Assembly: GCA_963815305.1 (NCBI GenBank)
Contig: CAWFFW010000001.1
Span: 1,984,001-2,048,000, forward strand
Source: CAXBID01 sp963815305
Lineage (GTDB): Bacteria; Bacteroidota; Bacteroidia; Flavobacteriales; Flavobacteriaceae
Length of the DNA: 64,000 nucleotides
Reading direction: 5' to 3'
Within the stretch, counting starts at the first letter, position 1. Every line of letters begins with the position of its first letter. The notes under the pieces are model-generated. The model searched no databases and was not told the DNA's origin. It saw only the letters and a list, made by a program, of their open reading frames with translations. Made by a program: the position numbers and the translations under genes. Below are positions 24,297-34,134 of this stretch, one piece after another.

Positions 24297-25967
24297 TTAA
24301 AAAAAATCAGTCTTAAATTCAAATTTTTCGAAAGCAAAAGACCCAATTTTTGTACTTACACTAACTTCTGATCCCGGTCCCCCATCACTTCGTACTTTGG
24401 TGGTAATACTTTTCCATTCCGAAAAAACATGAGGGTTAGGGTTTTCATAATTTTTATAAGCTTCATACCCATCCCTTGTTAATGTCCGATGTGGAGCTCC
24501 TTTACCATCAAAACCACTTTTTACAAAACTTGAATTGTTTACTAAAAAATTTTGAAGTTTGTTGTGCTCTTTACCATAAAATTTACGTCTGTAATACAGC
24601 GCTTTACCTACTGGGAATGATGTTATGAAAGAAACTTTTACAGGCTCGCTTTCTATATACTCCATTGAGTTGCTATTGTAATTATAAATTAAAACATGAT
24701 ATTCATCTTGAGTTTCATTTTTAGCAAAAATAGCGTCCAACGCGTTGTTAGAGCTATTTGGGTTTCCTTTTACACTAGTTTCATAGCGATTCATCCCCAA
24801 CATGTCAGTTAACTCTTTAATGCCATCTGGATCTTCACTACCGATTCCGTTTGACCATCTGTAAATAAAATTTAAGCCGTTGTTTTTGTAAAACGTGTTG
24901 GACAAAACCAATTCTACAATATCTCTATGTGTGGTCTCACAAGTAACTAAAACACCTCTACCATCTGCTCCATTCATCGTTGTTACAGTACTATATTCCA
25001 TGATGTCTATTGTTGTGTTAACATTCCATTTTGGATTGTCAATGAGCGGCGCAAAACTTTTGGTATACTTGTCACGCATGTCCCTAGAACTACGGTCTCC
25101 AATTTTTATATAATCTGATAGCCCCCAGAAGTCGCACTTTATATTATTAGCATTGTTATAATCAATAAGGTCTTCTATAAAGGATGCAAAAGGTTCTCCT
25201 TTATAATTTAACATCTTTCCTTTTTTAAGAAAACCATGTTCTCTAGTATGCAAACCTACCTTTGCATTTGGCAGAACAGATCTTACGGCGCTTTCAGTAT
25301 TTACAAAATGTTCTATAAAATCTTGTTTAGTACCGTACCAATGCTCTGGTGTTTCTATTTCAGAACCTACCCTAAAACGCCAAGATAAAACTTTTTCTTC
25401 GCCATAGGTTTCAACCAACTTAGCCATTAATGCTTTTATAAAATCGTGATAGGCTTGTTTATTAGCAGGTGGTAGTGAGTTCCCGTATTTAGACATTTTT
25501 TCCTTTTCACGAAAGTTAATATTATCTCTTGTACCATTTGGAATGAATGTATAGCCATGTTGAAATGCCCATGGTGGTTGATCTAAAGCTATTTGTAAAA
25601 TTTCAGTTTGCGAATTAAGAACTTTATCGAGCCTTTTAATGAGTGGTTCCCAACGATAAACATAAGTGTTATTAATTGAATCGTATAAACATGGGTCGAA
25701 ATCTAAATCTTTTTGAGGAACACCGTTCACTACCTTTCTAATTCCACCAATCATCCTTACAATATTCATTTTAATCCCAGGGCGAATATTAGAGCCATTT
25801 ATTGGGCTAATTCTATTGGCAACATTCCAAACATTATGAATTGGTAATTTCTTTTCACTTTCGCTTGTAAAATCGGTAGACAAAGTCACTTGTGCTTGTG
25901 TGTAGGTAATTAAAGAAAAACACAGTAACATAAAAAAACTGTGTTTTATTAAACTAGCCATTTTCAT
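24297..25967 (-). CDS. GH39-like secreted glycoside hydrolase
   Basis: A 556-residue secreted protein (signal MKMASLIKHSFFML...TYTQAQ) with a clan GH-A TIM barrel. The motif WRFRVGSEIETPEHW at about 194-208 corresponds to the acid/base region of GH39, with Glu201 the candidate. IDIMEYSTVT is the likely strand carrying the nucleophile Glu. FIYRWSNGIG and YHVLIYNYNSN are typical of the barrel end and the beta-sandwich that follows. It is related to the gene at 44996-46453. GH39 members occur in described ulvan loci; the exact bond cut is inferred. It follows the DUF1501/NHL operon after 83 bases, but has its own operator there. Confidence 0.82.
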   Translation of the reverse strand: MKMASLIKHSFFMLLCFSLITYTQAQVTLSTDFTSESEKKLPIHNVWNVANRISPINGSNIRPGIKMNIVRMIGGIRKVVNGVPQKDLDFDPCLYDSINNTYVYRWEPLIKRLDKVLNSQTEILQIALDQPPWAFQHGYTFIPNGTRDNINFREKEKMSKYGNSLPPANKQAYHDFIKALMAKLVETYGEEKVLSWRFRVGSEIETPEHWYGTKQDFIEHFVNTESAVRSVLPNAKVGLHTREHGFLKKGKMLNYKGEPFASFIEDLIDYNNANNIKCDFWGLSDYIKIGDRSSRDMRDKYTKSFAPLIDNPKWNVNTTIDIMEYSTVTTMNGADGRGVLVTCETTHRDIVELVLSNTFYKNNGLNFIYRWSNGIGSEDPDGIKELTDMLGMNRYETSVKGNPNSSNNALDAIFAKNETQDEYHVLIYNYNSNSMEYIESEPVKVSFITSFPVGKALYYRRKFYGKEHNKLQNFLVNNSSFVKSGFDGKGAPHRTLTRDGYEAYKNYENPNPHVFSEWKSITTKVRSDGGPGSEVSVSTKIGSFAFEKFEFKTDFF

Positions 25968-26024
25968 TTTAAAAATTTTTGATCAACATAGTTACTCAAA
26001 AATATATCATTCTATGGCTAAACC

Positions 26025-26041
26025 TGTCCTGTTCTATCCTG
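26025..26041 (-). promoter_or_regulatory. Candidate operator upstream of the first GH39
   Basis: In gene orientation it reads CAGGATA-GAA-CAGGACA, both halves near perfect, 58-74 bases before the GH39 start at 25967. Confidence 0.65.
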
Positions 26042-26050
26042 AAAGAAAGC

Positions 26051-27148
26051 TTAGACTCTCTCTAGCTTAATTGGATAAGTTTTATTAGCATTCCATTGAC
26101 ATACGTACAAATTTTCATCATTATCTACACAAACATCATGACAATGATTAAATATGGGTTGCTCCTGCAACATAGTTTGTAAATTACCTTTTTTGTACTT
26201 TGGTTTTGTACCGCCCGGATTAGAAACTACTTTTCCTTTTTCATTTAAAATAGTAACAAAACCAGAATTTTTACTTGTTTGGGAAGGATGCGTTTTTCTA
26301 TTACCTTCTTCATAGGCAACATCCGATGACCAACAAACCCCTGAATATAAATTGTCATTATGAATTACAGGACGACAAACAAAAGCACCTAGAACTGAAA
26401 TACGCTCCATATATTTACCATCTAAAGAGAAACGTTTAAAACAATTTGCTGCTCGCGAAGTAATTAATAAAGTTGGCTCCCCTTTTCCTCTATAATCAAT
26501 ACAAACACCGTGTGCAGTTTGAAACTGATTCTCTTCAACACCTCTACCGCCACCTATTTTTCTTATAAAATCGCCATCTTTTGTAAACTGAAGCACATAA
26601 TTAGAACCATATCCATCAGCGAGATAAATATCCCCGTTTGGTCCTATGGCTGATTCAGTTGGTTTAAATGGTGCGTCTTTTTCATAAGCACCATATTCTG
26701 ATGGATGACCAATTAACATTAACTCCCTGCCATCAGTCGTTGTTTTTATTAAACTTCCATTAGTATCGCAAATAAAAAGAAAATCGTCTGAGCCATCATT
26801 CCAAATAGAAAGTCCGTGCCCGCCTTGATAACGAATACCCCAAGAGTCTAATAATTTGCCCGATTTATCATAAATTAATACATTATTATGGGTGTCATCA
26901 CCAACCATAATCAAACGCCCTTTGGAATCCATAACCATTTCATGGCAATTTTTCACAGGAGTAATGGTTCTATCTAAATCACCCCAAGATTTATGAACTC
27001 TGTATTTAAAATCACCATGTCCAATAATGTCATTAGACAATTTAGGTTTGGATTTTAAAATATTAAAATGAGGTACCACTACCAAACCTAATCCGGCTTT
27101 TGCAGTTGTATTTATAAATGTTCTTCTATTTATTTTAAGTTTTGTCAT
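26051..27148 (-). CDS. Tat-exported NHL/six-bladed beta-propeller protein
   Basis: A 365-residue protein with a twin-arginine signal (KINRRTFINTTAKAGLGLVVV). The rest is made of repeated propeller blades: MVMDSKGRLIMVGD, AIGPNGDIYLADGYGSNYVLQF, HGVCIDYRGKGEPTLLITS and CHDVCVDNDENLYVCQWN. Such NHL proteins bind ligands or act as lyase- or dehydrogenase-like propellers; no cofactor motif is visible here. It is the last gene of a three-gene operon, 12 bases after the DUF1501 gene. Tat export suggests folding or cofactor loading in the cytoplasm. The partner genes suggest a periplasmic complex. Confidence 0.78.
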   Translation of the reverse strand: MTKLKINRRTFINTTAKAGLGLVVVPHFNILKSKPKLSNDIIGHGDFKYRVHKSWGDLDRTITPVKNCHEMVMDSKGRLIMVGDDTHNNVLIYDKSGKLLDSWGIRYQGGHGLSIWNDGSDDFLFICDTNGSLIKTTTDGRELMLIGHPSEYGAYEKDAPFKPTESAIGPNGDIYLADGYGSNYVLQFTKDGDFIRKIGGGRGVEENQFQTAHGVCIDYRGKGEPTLLITSRAANCFKRFSLDGKYMERISVLGAFVCRPVIHNDNLYSGVCWSSDVAYEEGNRKTHPSQTSKNSGFVTILNEKGKVVSNPGGTKPKYKKGNLQTMLQEQPIFNHCHDVCVDNDENLYVCQWNANKTYPIKLERV

Positions 27149-27160
27149 GACTTCTAAAAT

Positions 27161-28627
27161 TTAAGCGATTATTTCTTTTGGTGATTTCATAGGGTTTCCA
27201 AACAGGTCTAAAATAGGTTGTCCTTTTCCATCTGGTGTGGTATAAAATGGTCTACTTTCAATTTCATAATGTGTTTCAGGGTTAATCCCTAAGGCATGAT
27301 AAACTGATTGATGAACCTCATCTATCACTACAGGGTTTTCGATTGATGAACAAGGACGTTCATCTGCCGTTTTGCCATAAACCATTCCTTTTTTAACACC
27401 TCCACCCCACATAAGGATAGAGCTACCATCGGTAAAATGACGGTGCATGCCATAATATTTCTCATCATCTATAACATCGGGTTGTTTAGAGACTTGATCT
27501 TTTACTGTTTCACCCGGTCTACCTTCCATAATGGCATCTCGACTAAACTCACTCGCTAAAATTATTAACGTTCTATCAAGGTGACCGCTTTCATCTAAAT
27601 CTTTAATTAATTGTGCAACAGGTCTATCAATAAGTGCTTTCATTTTTTTGGCGCGCATATGTCCGTTTTCATGTGTATCCCAACCAATAAATGGCTCATA
27701 TTCTGTCGACACACTAATAAAACGCCCGCCATTCATGGCTAAACGTTTTGCTAATAAACAACCCAAACCAAAACGTCCTGTATTGTATGTATCATAAACT
27801 TCTTTTGGCTCTTGTGATAAATCGAAAACTTTAGCTTCTGGAGAATTTAATAAACGATACGATTGTTCCATAGAGCGCATTAAGGATTCTCGTTGATAGT
27901 CGCTACCCTGCTCCATCACTTCACTTTTATTCGCTAACTCTTTGTACAACTTGTAACGCGCTTCAAAACGTTTTAAAGACATGCCTTGCGGCGGACGTAC
28001 ACTTTCCAAACCGCCAGAAGGATCTGGAATTAAAAACGGCCCGTATTCAGTTCCTAAAAAACCTGCCGAATGAAATGATTTAAGTTCTTCGGCTTCTCCC
28101 ATAGTAAACCGTTGTCCCATAGAAATAAACGGAGGAATAACAGGGTTTGCAGGCCCAAGTTCTTTAGCTATCCAAGCGCCAATATGTGGTGCTTGAACAG
28201 ATTGTGGCGGCTCGTAACAGGTATGCCAATGGTATTGATGGCGCGTGTGTAAAATATGCCCAAGGTCTGCCGATTTATACGAACGTATAATAGCACCTTT
28301 ATCCATCACACTTGCAATATTTTCAAGCCCTTCAGAAAAATCCAATCCATCAACTACTGTTGGAATTTTTGGAAAGGTGCTTAAAACCCGATTCATATTT
28401 AATCCTTTTTCAAAAGGTACATAAGCTTTAGGGTCAAACGTTTCTGTATGCGCCATTCCTCCTGCCATCCATAATAAAATAACGGTATCAGCAGTTGATG
28501 CCATTTTTTGAATTGATGGCGAACAAGAGCTTAAAAAACTAGCTACTGGAATAGTTGTGGCCGCCGCCGATAAACTTGCAGCGCCCATTTTTTTTATAAA
28601 ATCTCTGCGTGTGTTTTTTGAATGCAT
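27161..28627 (-). CDS. Tat-exported DUF1501 protein (alkaline-phosphatase-like fold)
   Basis: A 488-residue protein with a twin-arginine signal (NTRRDFIKKMGAASLSAAAT). The DUF1501 features are clear: VILLWMAGGMAHTETFDPK, IIRSYKSADLGHILHTRHQYHW, HIGAWIAKELG, FISVSTEYEPFIGWDTHENGH, DESGHLDRTLIILASEFSRD and MHRHFTDGSSILMWGGGVKKG. The Asp and His positions (GWDTHENGH, SEFSRD) resemble the metal sites of the alkaline phosphatase/sulfatase superfamily. DUF1501 proteins are nearly always coded next to PSCyt1/DUF1549/DUF1553 proteins, as here (12 bases after that gene). Their activity is not established; hydrolytic or oxidative steps on complex polysaccharides have been proposed for the pair. Confidence 0.88.
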   Translation of the reverse strand: MHSKNTRRDFIKKMGAASLSAAATTIPVASFLSSCSPSIQKMASTADTVILLWMAGGMAHTETFDPKAYVPFEKGLNMNRVLSTFPKIPTVVDGLDFSEGLENIASVMDKGAIIRSYKSADLGHILHTRHQYHWHTCYEPPQSVQAPHIGAWIAKELGPANPVIPPFISMGQRFTMGEAEELKSFHSAGFLGTEYGPFLIPDPSGGLESVRPPQGMSLKRFEARYKLYKELANKSEVMEQGSDYQRESLMRSMEQSYRLLNSPEAKVFDLSQEPKEVYDTYNTGRFGLGCLLAKRLAMNGGRFISVSTEYEPFIGWDTHENGHMRAKKMKALIDRPVAQLIKDLDESGHLDRTLIILASEFSRDAIMEGRPGETVKDQVSKQPDVIDDEKYYGMHRHFTDGSSILMWGGGVKKGMVYGKTADERPCSSIENPVVIDEVHQSVYHALGINPETHYEIESRPFYTTPDGKGQPILDLFGNPMKSPKEIIA

Positions 28628-28639
28628 CTCTTTTATATT

Positions 28640-31477
28640 TTAATTGATGAATTGAAATTCTGGCGATATTAAAGTGACCCAAAAAACATCCTGTAATTGT
28701 TCTTTCTCAGGGTTGCTTCCTAAAACATTCATCAAAATATCCTTTTCTTCTTCTGAAGGATTTCTTCCTAAAGATTTTTGATATAAGTTCTCTATTATTT
28801 TTTCGCTGTTATTGTTATACTTTTTTAACCATATACTAGCACCTTCAGCTAGAACACCATTAAAAAATTCTCCGTTTGTAAGTTCTAAGGCTTGAAGCAA
28901 AGTAGCTTGCTCTTCTCGCGATGTGGTTACAATTTCTCGACTTGGACGCCCAAGCGCTTTCATAAACGGATGTTGCTTTACAAGACTAGCCCGAGCAAAT
29001 ACTTCAGTATGATTCTTAAATGTGAAGTTCATTAAATCCCCCCAATTTTGAGTTCCGTAATTTCTAACTTGTTTCCAAGATGTATCGTCAAATTGATTAT
29101 TAATCCAACTTTCAGAAGGAAGTTCGTCTGTGCTCATCCAACTGGTGTCAGAATCTAATTGTAAGTCATCACCCGATTTATAACGTATTTTCAGTGAGAA
29201 TAAAATTCCTGCGGGATTTTGTATAGTGCCTTCATTTTCACCCTCAATAGCTATTATATTGTCACCTGATTTTAAATAAAATGTAACATCTAACTTATCG
29301 ACTTGTCTCCAATCTGCACCATCAGAAACTTTGTTTCCATTTAGATATAGTTTGTAACTATGGTCTACAGAAATTAAAATTTTTGCATCTTCAATAGCTT
29401 TCTTAGGCAATTTAAAAGACTTTCTAAAATATCTTTTTCCGGGTTCTGGAAGCACTACACGATTAAGACTCATTTCTTTATGCCAAATCCGTTTTGCAGT
29501 TATTCTTTCTCCGTTAGGGTTATATTCTACAGTAGGATAAAGTGGCGATACGACTTGACTAACTGCATCAGAAAACTGTTCGGCACTTAAACGACGTAAA
29601 ACAGGTCCTGTAAAAACGTAATTCGTTTTTACATCCTCTACCTTTTTATAATTAACCGTTGGTAATTGATAGGTTTTTGAGGTCATTATTTGTTTTAATA
29701 AATGCTTCAAATCTGAATTAGAATCAATAAAATCTACAGCTAACCAATCTAATAATTCTGAATTCCAAGGTTCGTTATCCATTTCGTCAAGAGGTATTAT
29801 AATACCGCGCCCCATTAAACGATCCCAAAACCGATTGGTAATGGTGCGGTATAAACGCCCGTTATCTCTTTGCACCATAACTTCCGAAAGTTTTAATAAA
29901 CGGTCTTTTATGGTTTCACCCTCTACACTTCCTAATTCTGGATATAAAAAATTAGCATTAGCAAATTTTCCTATAGGTTTATCGCATCTGTTAAGTTCTA
30001 GTAAAGAATCGGAAAAAATAGTTGCAAATCCGTAAGCTTGGTCTAAAGTTAAATTACTTACAAAACTATTATGGCATGAGGCACATTTTACATTCACTCC
30101 CATAAGAGATTGCCCAATGTTTTGAGCCGCCTGCATTTCTGTACGTTGGCTTGCATTAACCACACCACGCCATTCAATACCTTTTATAAAACCCTGAGAA
30201 CCTTCAACAGGATTAACAAGCTCTCGAACCATTTGGTCATAAGAATGATTCGCCATCAAAGATTTATAAAGCCAATCCGTAATTTGCTTTCGTCCACCTG
30301 TAATAAAACCGGTACCACTATAATCGTTCCGTAATAAATCATTCCAAAAACTTAACCAATGTTGGGTGTAGTTTTGGTTATCATTTAACAATGAATCAAT
30401 TAATATGTCTCTTTTATTAGTGTTTGTATTTGCTTTAAAGTTTTGAATGACTTCGGGTTCTGGAAGCAATCCAATAACATCCATATAGGCGCGTTTTATA
30501 AACGTTCTATCATCAACCAATTCTATCCAGTCTAGATTATTTTTATCAAAATAATTATTAATTAATTTATCTATTGGATGCTTTAAACCTTCGGCATTTG
30601 GCAATTCTGGTTTTACTAAAGCTAATTCTGCTTCAGGAAATACTTTAACTGCTTGATCTGACCAATATGCGCCTTTTTCTATCCAGAGTTTAACGAGTGC
30701 TATTTCGCTATCGGTTAGCAATTTTCCTTTAGTAGGCATGACGTCTTTGTGATTAGCAGGAAGTGTAATCCGTCTATATAATTCACTTTCTTCAGGTTTC
30801 CCTGCAACTATTGCTAATCCTGACTCTCCGCCTTTAAAAACTCCTGCTTTGGTTTCAAGAATTAATTCCCCTTTTTGTTTGTTTTCGCTATGGCACTGGT
30901 AACATTTATGTGCAAATAGCCCTCTAACCTCTAAATTAAGTTTGTCTTGTTGTAGTTCTGATAAGGAATCTGATGTTTTAAGCTCAGAAAGAAGCGTCAT
31001 AGACTTTTCATTATCATAAGCATTTTTATTCCCTGGTATAACGGCTGTTAAATAATCTTCACCATGAGTTAAACTAGCACCTAAATGACCTGCTATACTT
31101 AGTAATACGACTGTTATAATAAGCATAAACCTATAAGCTCCTAGTTTTACGACTTCCTTTTTTAATGCATTTTTTAAAATTAAAGCCGTTACAGCTGCTA
31201 TTACAGCCGTGGCAATACCTGTGTATTGGTGATTATCAACTAAATCGCCACTGTAATCTTCTTGACTACGCAATAACCAGCCAAATAAAGCTGATAAACT
31301 TGCAAATATGGCACCAAGGTAGACCATCCAATTGATGCCTTCTCTTAGTCCATTTTTTTTACCTCGAATTGTAAATAGTTCTAAAAATAAAGCAACAACC
31401 AATAGTCCTATTGGAAAATGTACTAATAATGGGTGCAAACGACCTAAAAGTTGGAGTATCCAGTTTGTATTCTCCAT
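28640..31477 (-). CDS. Membrane-anchored PSCyt1/DUF1549/DUF1553 cytochrome-like protein
   Basis: A 945-residue protein. Residues 1-150 hold about four transmembrane helices (LHPLLVHFPIGLLVVALFLE and later ones), matching DUF2231-type anchors. A Planctomycete-type cytochrome domain follows with the heme motif CYQCH at 190-194. DUF1549 comes next (from WIELVDDRTFIKRAYMDVIG), with a second CxxCH (CASCH, about 465-469) typical of these proteins, then DUF1553 (RLYRTITNRFWDRLMGRG onward). Unusually, a galactose-binding-like beta-sandwich (FRKSFKLPKKA...YKLYLNGNKVSDG...DNIIAIEG) is inserted in the DUF1553 half, resembling the sugar-binding domains of GH2 and GH78. It is first in the operon, with an operator 68-84 bases upstream. 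A role as electron acceptor is inferred from the heme motifs. Confidence 0.87.
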   Translation of the reverse strand: MENTNWILQLLGRLHPLLVHFPIGLLVVALFLELFTIRGKKNGLREGINWMVYLGAIFASLSALFGWLLRSQEDYSGDLVDNHQYTGIATAVIAAVTALILKNALKKEVVKLGAYRFMLIITVVLLSIAGHLGASLTHGEDYLTAVIPGNKNAYDNEKSMTLLSELKTSDSLSELQQDKLNLEVRGLFAHKCYQCHSENKQKGELILETKAGVFKGGESGLAIVAGKPEESELYRRITLPANHKDVMPTKGKLLTDSEIALVKLWIEKGAYWSDQAVKVFPEAELALVKPELPNAEGLKHPIDKLINNYFDKNNLDWIELVDDRTFIKRAYMDVIGLLPEPEVIQNFKANTNTNKRDILIDSLLNDNQNYTQHWLSFWNDLLRNDYSGTGFITGGRKQITDWLYKSLMANHSYDQMVRELVNPVEGSQGFIKGIEWRGVVNASQRTEMQAAQNIGQSLMGVNVKCASCHNSFVSNLTLDQAYGFATIFSDSLLELNRCDKPIGKFANANFLYPELGSVEGETIKDRLLKLSEVMVQRDNGRLYRTITNRFWDRLMGRGIIIPLDEMDNEPWNSELLDWLAVDFIDSNSDLKHLLKQIMTSKTYQLPTVNYKKVEDVKTNYVFTGPVLRRLSAEQFSDAVSQVVSPLYPTVEYNPNGERITAKRIWHKEMSLNRVVLPEPGKRYFRKSFKLPKKAIEDAKILISVDHSYKLYLNGNKVSDGADWRQVDKLDVTFYLKSGDNIIAIEGENEGTIQNPAGILFSLKIRYKSGDDLQLDSDTSWMSTDELPSESWINNQFDDTSWKQVRNYGTQNWGDLMNFTFKNHTEVFARASLVKQHPFMKALGRPSREIVTTSREEQATLLQALELTNGEFFNGVLAEGASIWLKKYNNNSEKIIENLYQKSLGRNPSEEEKDILMNVLGSNPEKEQLQDVFWVTLISPEFQFIN

Positions 31478-31544
31478 TGAATCTTTAATTAAAGTTTATG
31501 GTTGGCATTTCATGTTTAAATTTATACTTAACTCTCTTTAAAGT

Positions 31545-31561
31545 TATCCTGTACTGTCTTG
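31545..31561 (-). promoter_or_regulatory. Candidate operator upstream of the PSCyt1/DUF1501/NHL operon
   Basis: In gene orientation it reads CAAGACA-GTA-CAGGATA, 68-84 bases before the start at 31477. Confidence 0.65.
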
Positions 31562-31594
31562 TTCTCTTTTATTTTAATACTAAATATGAAGTAT

Positions 31595-32647
31595 CTAAAT
31601 AGAATTTCCGATACCTACTAATACTACAGATAAAAGAATCACAATTATTCCCGCAGTAATAGTCCATTTTGTTTTATTGGCTACACCATTCCATTCTTTG
31701 CGGTAAATACCCCAAAGATTAGCCGTTAGAATTATGGTAGACATATGAAGAATCCACGAACTAGCACCATTACCAAGTTTACTTTCTCCCATACCATAAA
31801 AGAAGAACTGTAAAAACCAAATGCTTCCAGCTAAAGCAGAAAACAACATGTTTTTAGAAATTGGGTTTTCATTATTTGTAAAATCTTTATACGATTTATT
31901 CTTTAAACTTAGAATAGTTGTCCAAACTAAATTGGTTACCAAGCCTCCCCAAAGAATCACTACAAAAGTTACGTTATTAGAGTATAAACGGTCATAGCCT
32001 GCTTCTACTGCAGCATCTGCCAAGGGCTTTCCAGATTCGATACCGAAACTAAAAAAAGAACTCAAAACACCAGATAGAATAGCAACAATTAATCCTTTGA
32101 CCAGATTGAATTCGCTAACGCTTTTTTTCTTCTCTTCATCAGATAATTCCTTTTCTTTCATCATTCCTGCTTTCCCTGAAAGTGCAATACCGACAAGGCA
32201 AACCAAAACACCAAGTAATACCACTTGACCTCCTAAGGAACCTAACATGTCGGTAAAAGACACTTTTCCCGCCTCAGGTTTGAAATTATAGTAAATTGAA
32301 GGGACTATAGCCCCAAATGCAGCACAAAACCCTAATACCACTGAATTCCCAAGAGACATTCCTAAATAACGAACTCCAAGACCGTAAGATAAACCACCTA
32401 CACCCCAGAGCAAGCCCATTAAAAATGTAACTCCTAAAATAGTACTTGAACTTGATACGATAATATCTACGAAACCAGGTACTGTTAAATATGCTGCTAT
32501 TGGCGGTACAATAAGCCAAGACATAACACCGCCAACCATCCAATAGGTTTCCCAAGCCCATCCTTTTACTTTGTTGTATGGCATGTAAAAACTACCTGCG
32601 GCTACGCCGCCTAATGAATGAAATAATACTCCTAATATTGCTTGCAT
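31595..32647 (-). CDS. rhaT: L-rhamnose/H+ symporter RhaT
   Basis: A 350-residue inner-membrane protein with about ten transmembrane helices. The opening ILGVLFHSLGGVAAGSFYMPYNKVKGWAWETYWMVGG and the following LLWGVGGLSYGLGVRYLGMSLGNSV are characteristic of RhaT. It imports L-rhamnose released from ulvan by the periplasmic rhamnosidases. It is the last gene of the rhamnose operon, 36 bases after the isomerase gene. Function is fairly sure from sequence and context. Confidence 0.93.
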   Translation of the reverse strand: MQAILGVLFHSLGGVAAGSFYMPYNKVKGWAWETYWMVGGVMSWLIVPPIAAYLTVPGFVDIIVSSSSTILGVTFLMGLLWGVGGLSYGLGVRYLGMSLGNSVVLGFCAAFGAIVPSIYYNFKPEAGKVSFTDMLGSLGGQVVLLGVLVCLVGIALSGKAGMMKEKELSDEEKKKSVSEFNLVKGLIVAILSGVLSSFFSFGIESGKPLADAAVEAGYDRLYSNNVTFVVILWGGLVTNLVWTTILSLKNKSYKDFTNNENPISKNMLFSALAGSIWFLQFFFYGMGESKLGNGASSWILHMSTIILTANLWGIYRKEWNGVANKTKWTITAGIIVILLSVVLVGIGNSI

Positions 32648-32683
32648 AGTTGAAAGAAGTTAAAATAATTATTTATTCGATAT

Positions 32684-34096
32684 TTAGCAGATTTTAACCA
32701 CTTTTAAACTTAATAGCTTACCCAATTTATCAATTTTATCAGCGATATGACCAACCCCAATAGCACAGTGATGAGCTGGCCCTTGTTTTGACCATTCGTT
32801 TATAAATGCTCTTGCTCCTATTGAAAATTTGTAGCGACTGTTCGTGTTGCCAATTTGCAAGGTAGGACCTTCTACAGATTCACCTTCAGCAACCAAAAGA
32901 AAAACCTCATCTTTACCTTCTACAACAGAAAGTAATGTGACAGGTCCATGTTTTACGCTCATTTGAATTGATAAACCTTTACCTGGTTTTCCGTGATATA
33001 CAGGTAGCGGCACCAACTGAACTTTTCCTTCTGCAATAGCAAAATGTGCTGGACCGTCATGACCTAGCATTACAATGTCATCATTAAAATCCATCGCATA
33101 AAATTCAGAAAAAGACCCGCCAACGCCAAAGCTATCCATTATTTTCATGGCTTGCGCATTTTTTACTTCATACTCACCAGCTACGGGAATATTCTTTCCT
33201 GTTAGTAAAGTGTTTCCAGCTATTACCGAGGTTACTATATTTTCATATTCATTTCCAGATTCGCCTTCATAATAATACGCTAGAGAACCTAAGTTATGTG
33301 CTTCTACTAGTTTATCTAATGCTACTGATGTTTGAGCAGCCCGTTTAATTTCTTCTTCTTCACAGGCCTCTACAACTTCAAATGTATTGTGAAATTCTTT
33401 AATTTTTTCATTGATTTCGCTGTTCGTAGCTTCATCCCTATATTTTTTCAACTCACACATTTCAACAATTTCAATGTGTGTTCCAAATGCAGCCGATTGT
33501 TTGGTTAAATCTGAATACACATCTAACATACCGCCGTAATAATGTCCTAAAACACCCAATCGGTTGTTATTCATTACTGAAGCCACTTTAGCTGCTTCAA
33601 TCCACCCTTTAATATCATCCCAAACAGCTTGTTCTCCTAAATACCCTGTAACAAATTCATATTTTATTCCTGAACGGTTAAACACATTGGCTAATTCAGG
33701 CACCGAACACGCTTGACAATGTGCCAACCATTCGCCTGTCATGGCGCCTCTATCGCCTAGTTTATTAAATGACTCATAGTCTATGGCAGCTACGGGTTGG
33801 ATGTTTAAAATAATAATAGGGCATTTTAATTTTTGAACTACAGGTAATACTGTGGAGGACAATGCATATGTAGAGACGTATAAAAAAAGAATATCTACAT
33901 CTTTCTTTTTTAATATTTCTGCTGTATGAACCGCTTTTTCTGGAGAATCTACCAAACCTACATTTATAACTTCGGCACCAAAGCCTTCCATTGTATCTGC
34001 GATTTGTTGTTGATACCCTTCTAATCGTTCTAACAAACCATCAAACTGAGGCCAATAAGTATCTAAACCTATGCCGAATAATCCTACTTTAATCAT
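32684..34096 (-). CDS. L-fucose/L-arabinose isomerase family protein
   Basis: A 470-residue cytoplasmic protein without signal peptide. It starts VGLFGIGLDTYWPQFDGLLERLEGY, then DILFLYVSTYALSSTVLPVVQ and KCPIIILNIQP. This is the N-terminal domain of the AraA/FucI fold, followed by the metal-site region (YYEGESGNEYENIVTSVIAGN) and HHCAIGVGHIADKIDKL near the C terminus. These enzymes convert aldoses to ketoses. Placed between a GH106-like gene and rhaT, it most likely acts on L-rhamnose, but family members also use arabinose or fucose. No rhamnulose kinase or aldolase is present in the window, so the rest of the pathway must lie elsewhere. Confidence 0.85.
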   Translation of the reverse strand: MIKVGLFGIGLDTYWPQFDGLLERLEGYQQQIADTMEGFGAEVINVGLVDSPEKAVHTAEILKKKDVDILFLYVSTYALSSTVLPVVQKLKCPIIILNIQPVAAIDYESFNKLGDRGAMTGEWLAHCQACSVPELANVFNRSGIKYEFVTGYLGEQAVWDDIKGWIEAAKVASVMNNNRLGVLGHYYGGMLDVYSDLTKQSAAFGTHIEIVEMCELKKYRDEATNSEINEKIKEFHNTFEVVEACEEEEIKRAAQTSVALDKLVEAHNLGSLAYYYEGESGNEYENIVTSVIAGNTLLTGKNIPVAGEYEVKNAQAMKIMDSFGVGGSFSEFYAMDFNDDIVMLGHDGPAHFAIAEGKVQLVPLPVYHGKPGKGLSIQMSVKHGPVTLLSVVEGKDEVFLLVAEGESVEGPTLQIGNTNSRYKFSIGARAFINEWSKQGPAHHCAIGVGHIADKIDKLGKLLSLKVVKIC

Positions 34097-34134
34097 ATGT
34101 TTTTTAATAAATGTGACTTATTATTAATGTATTG

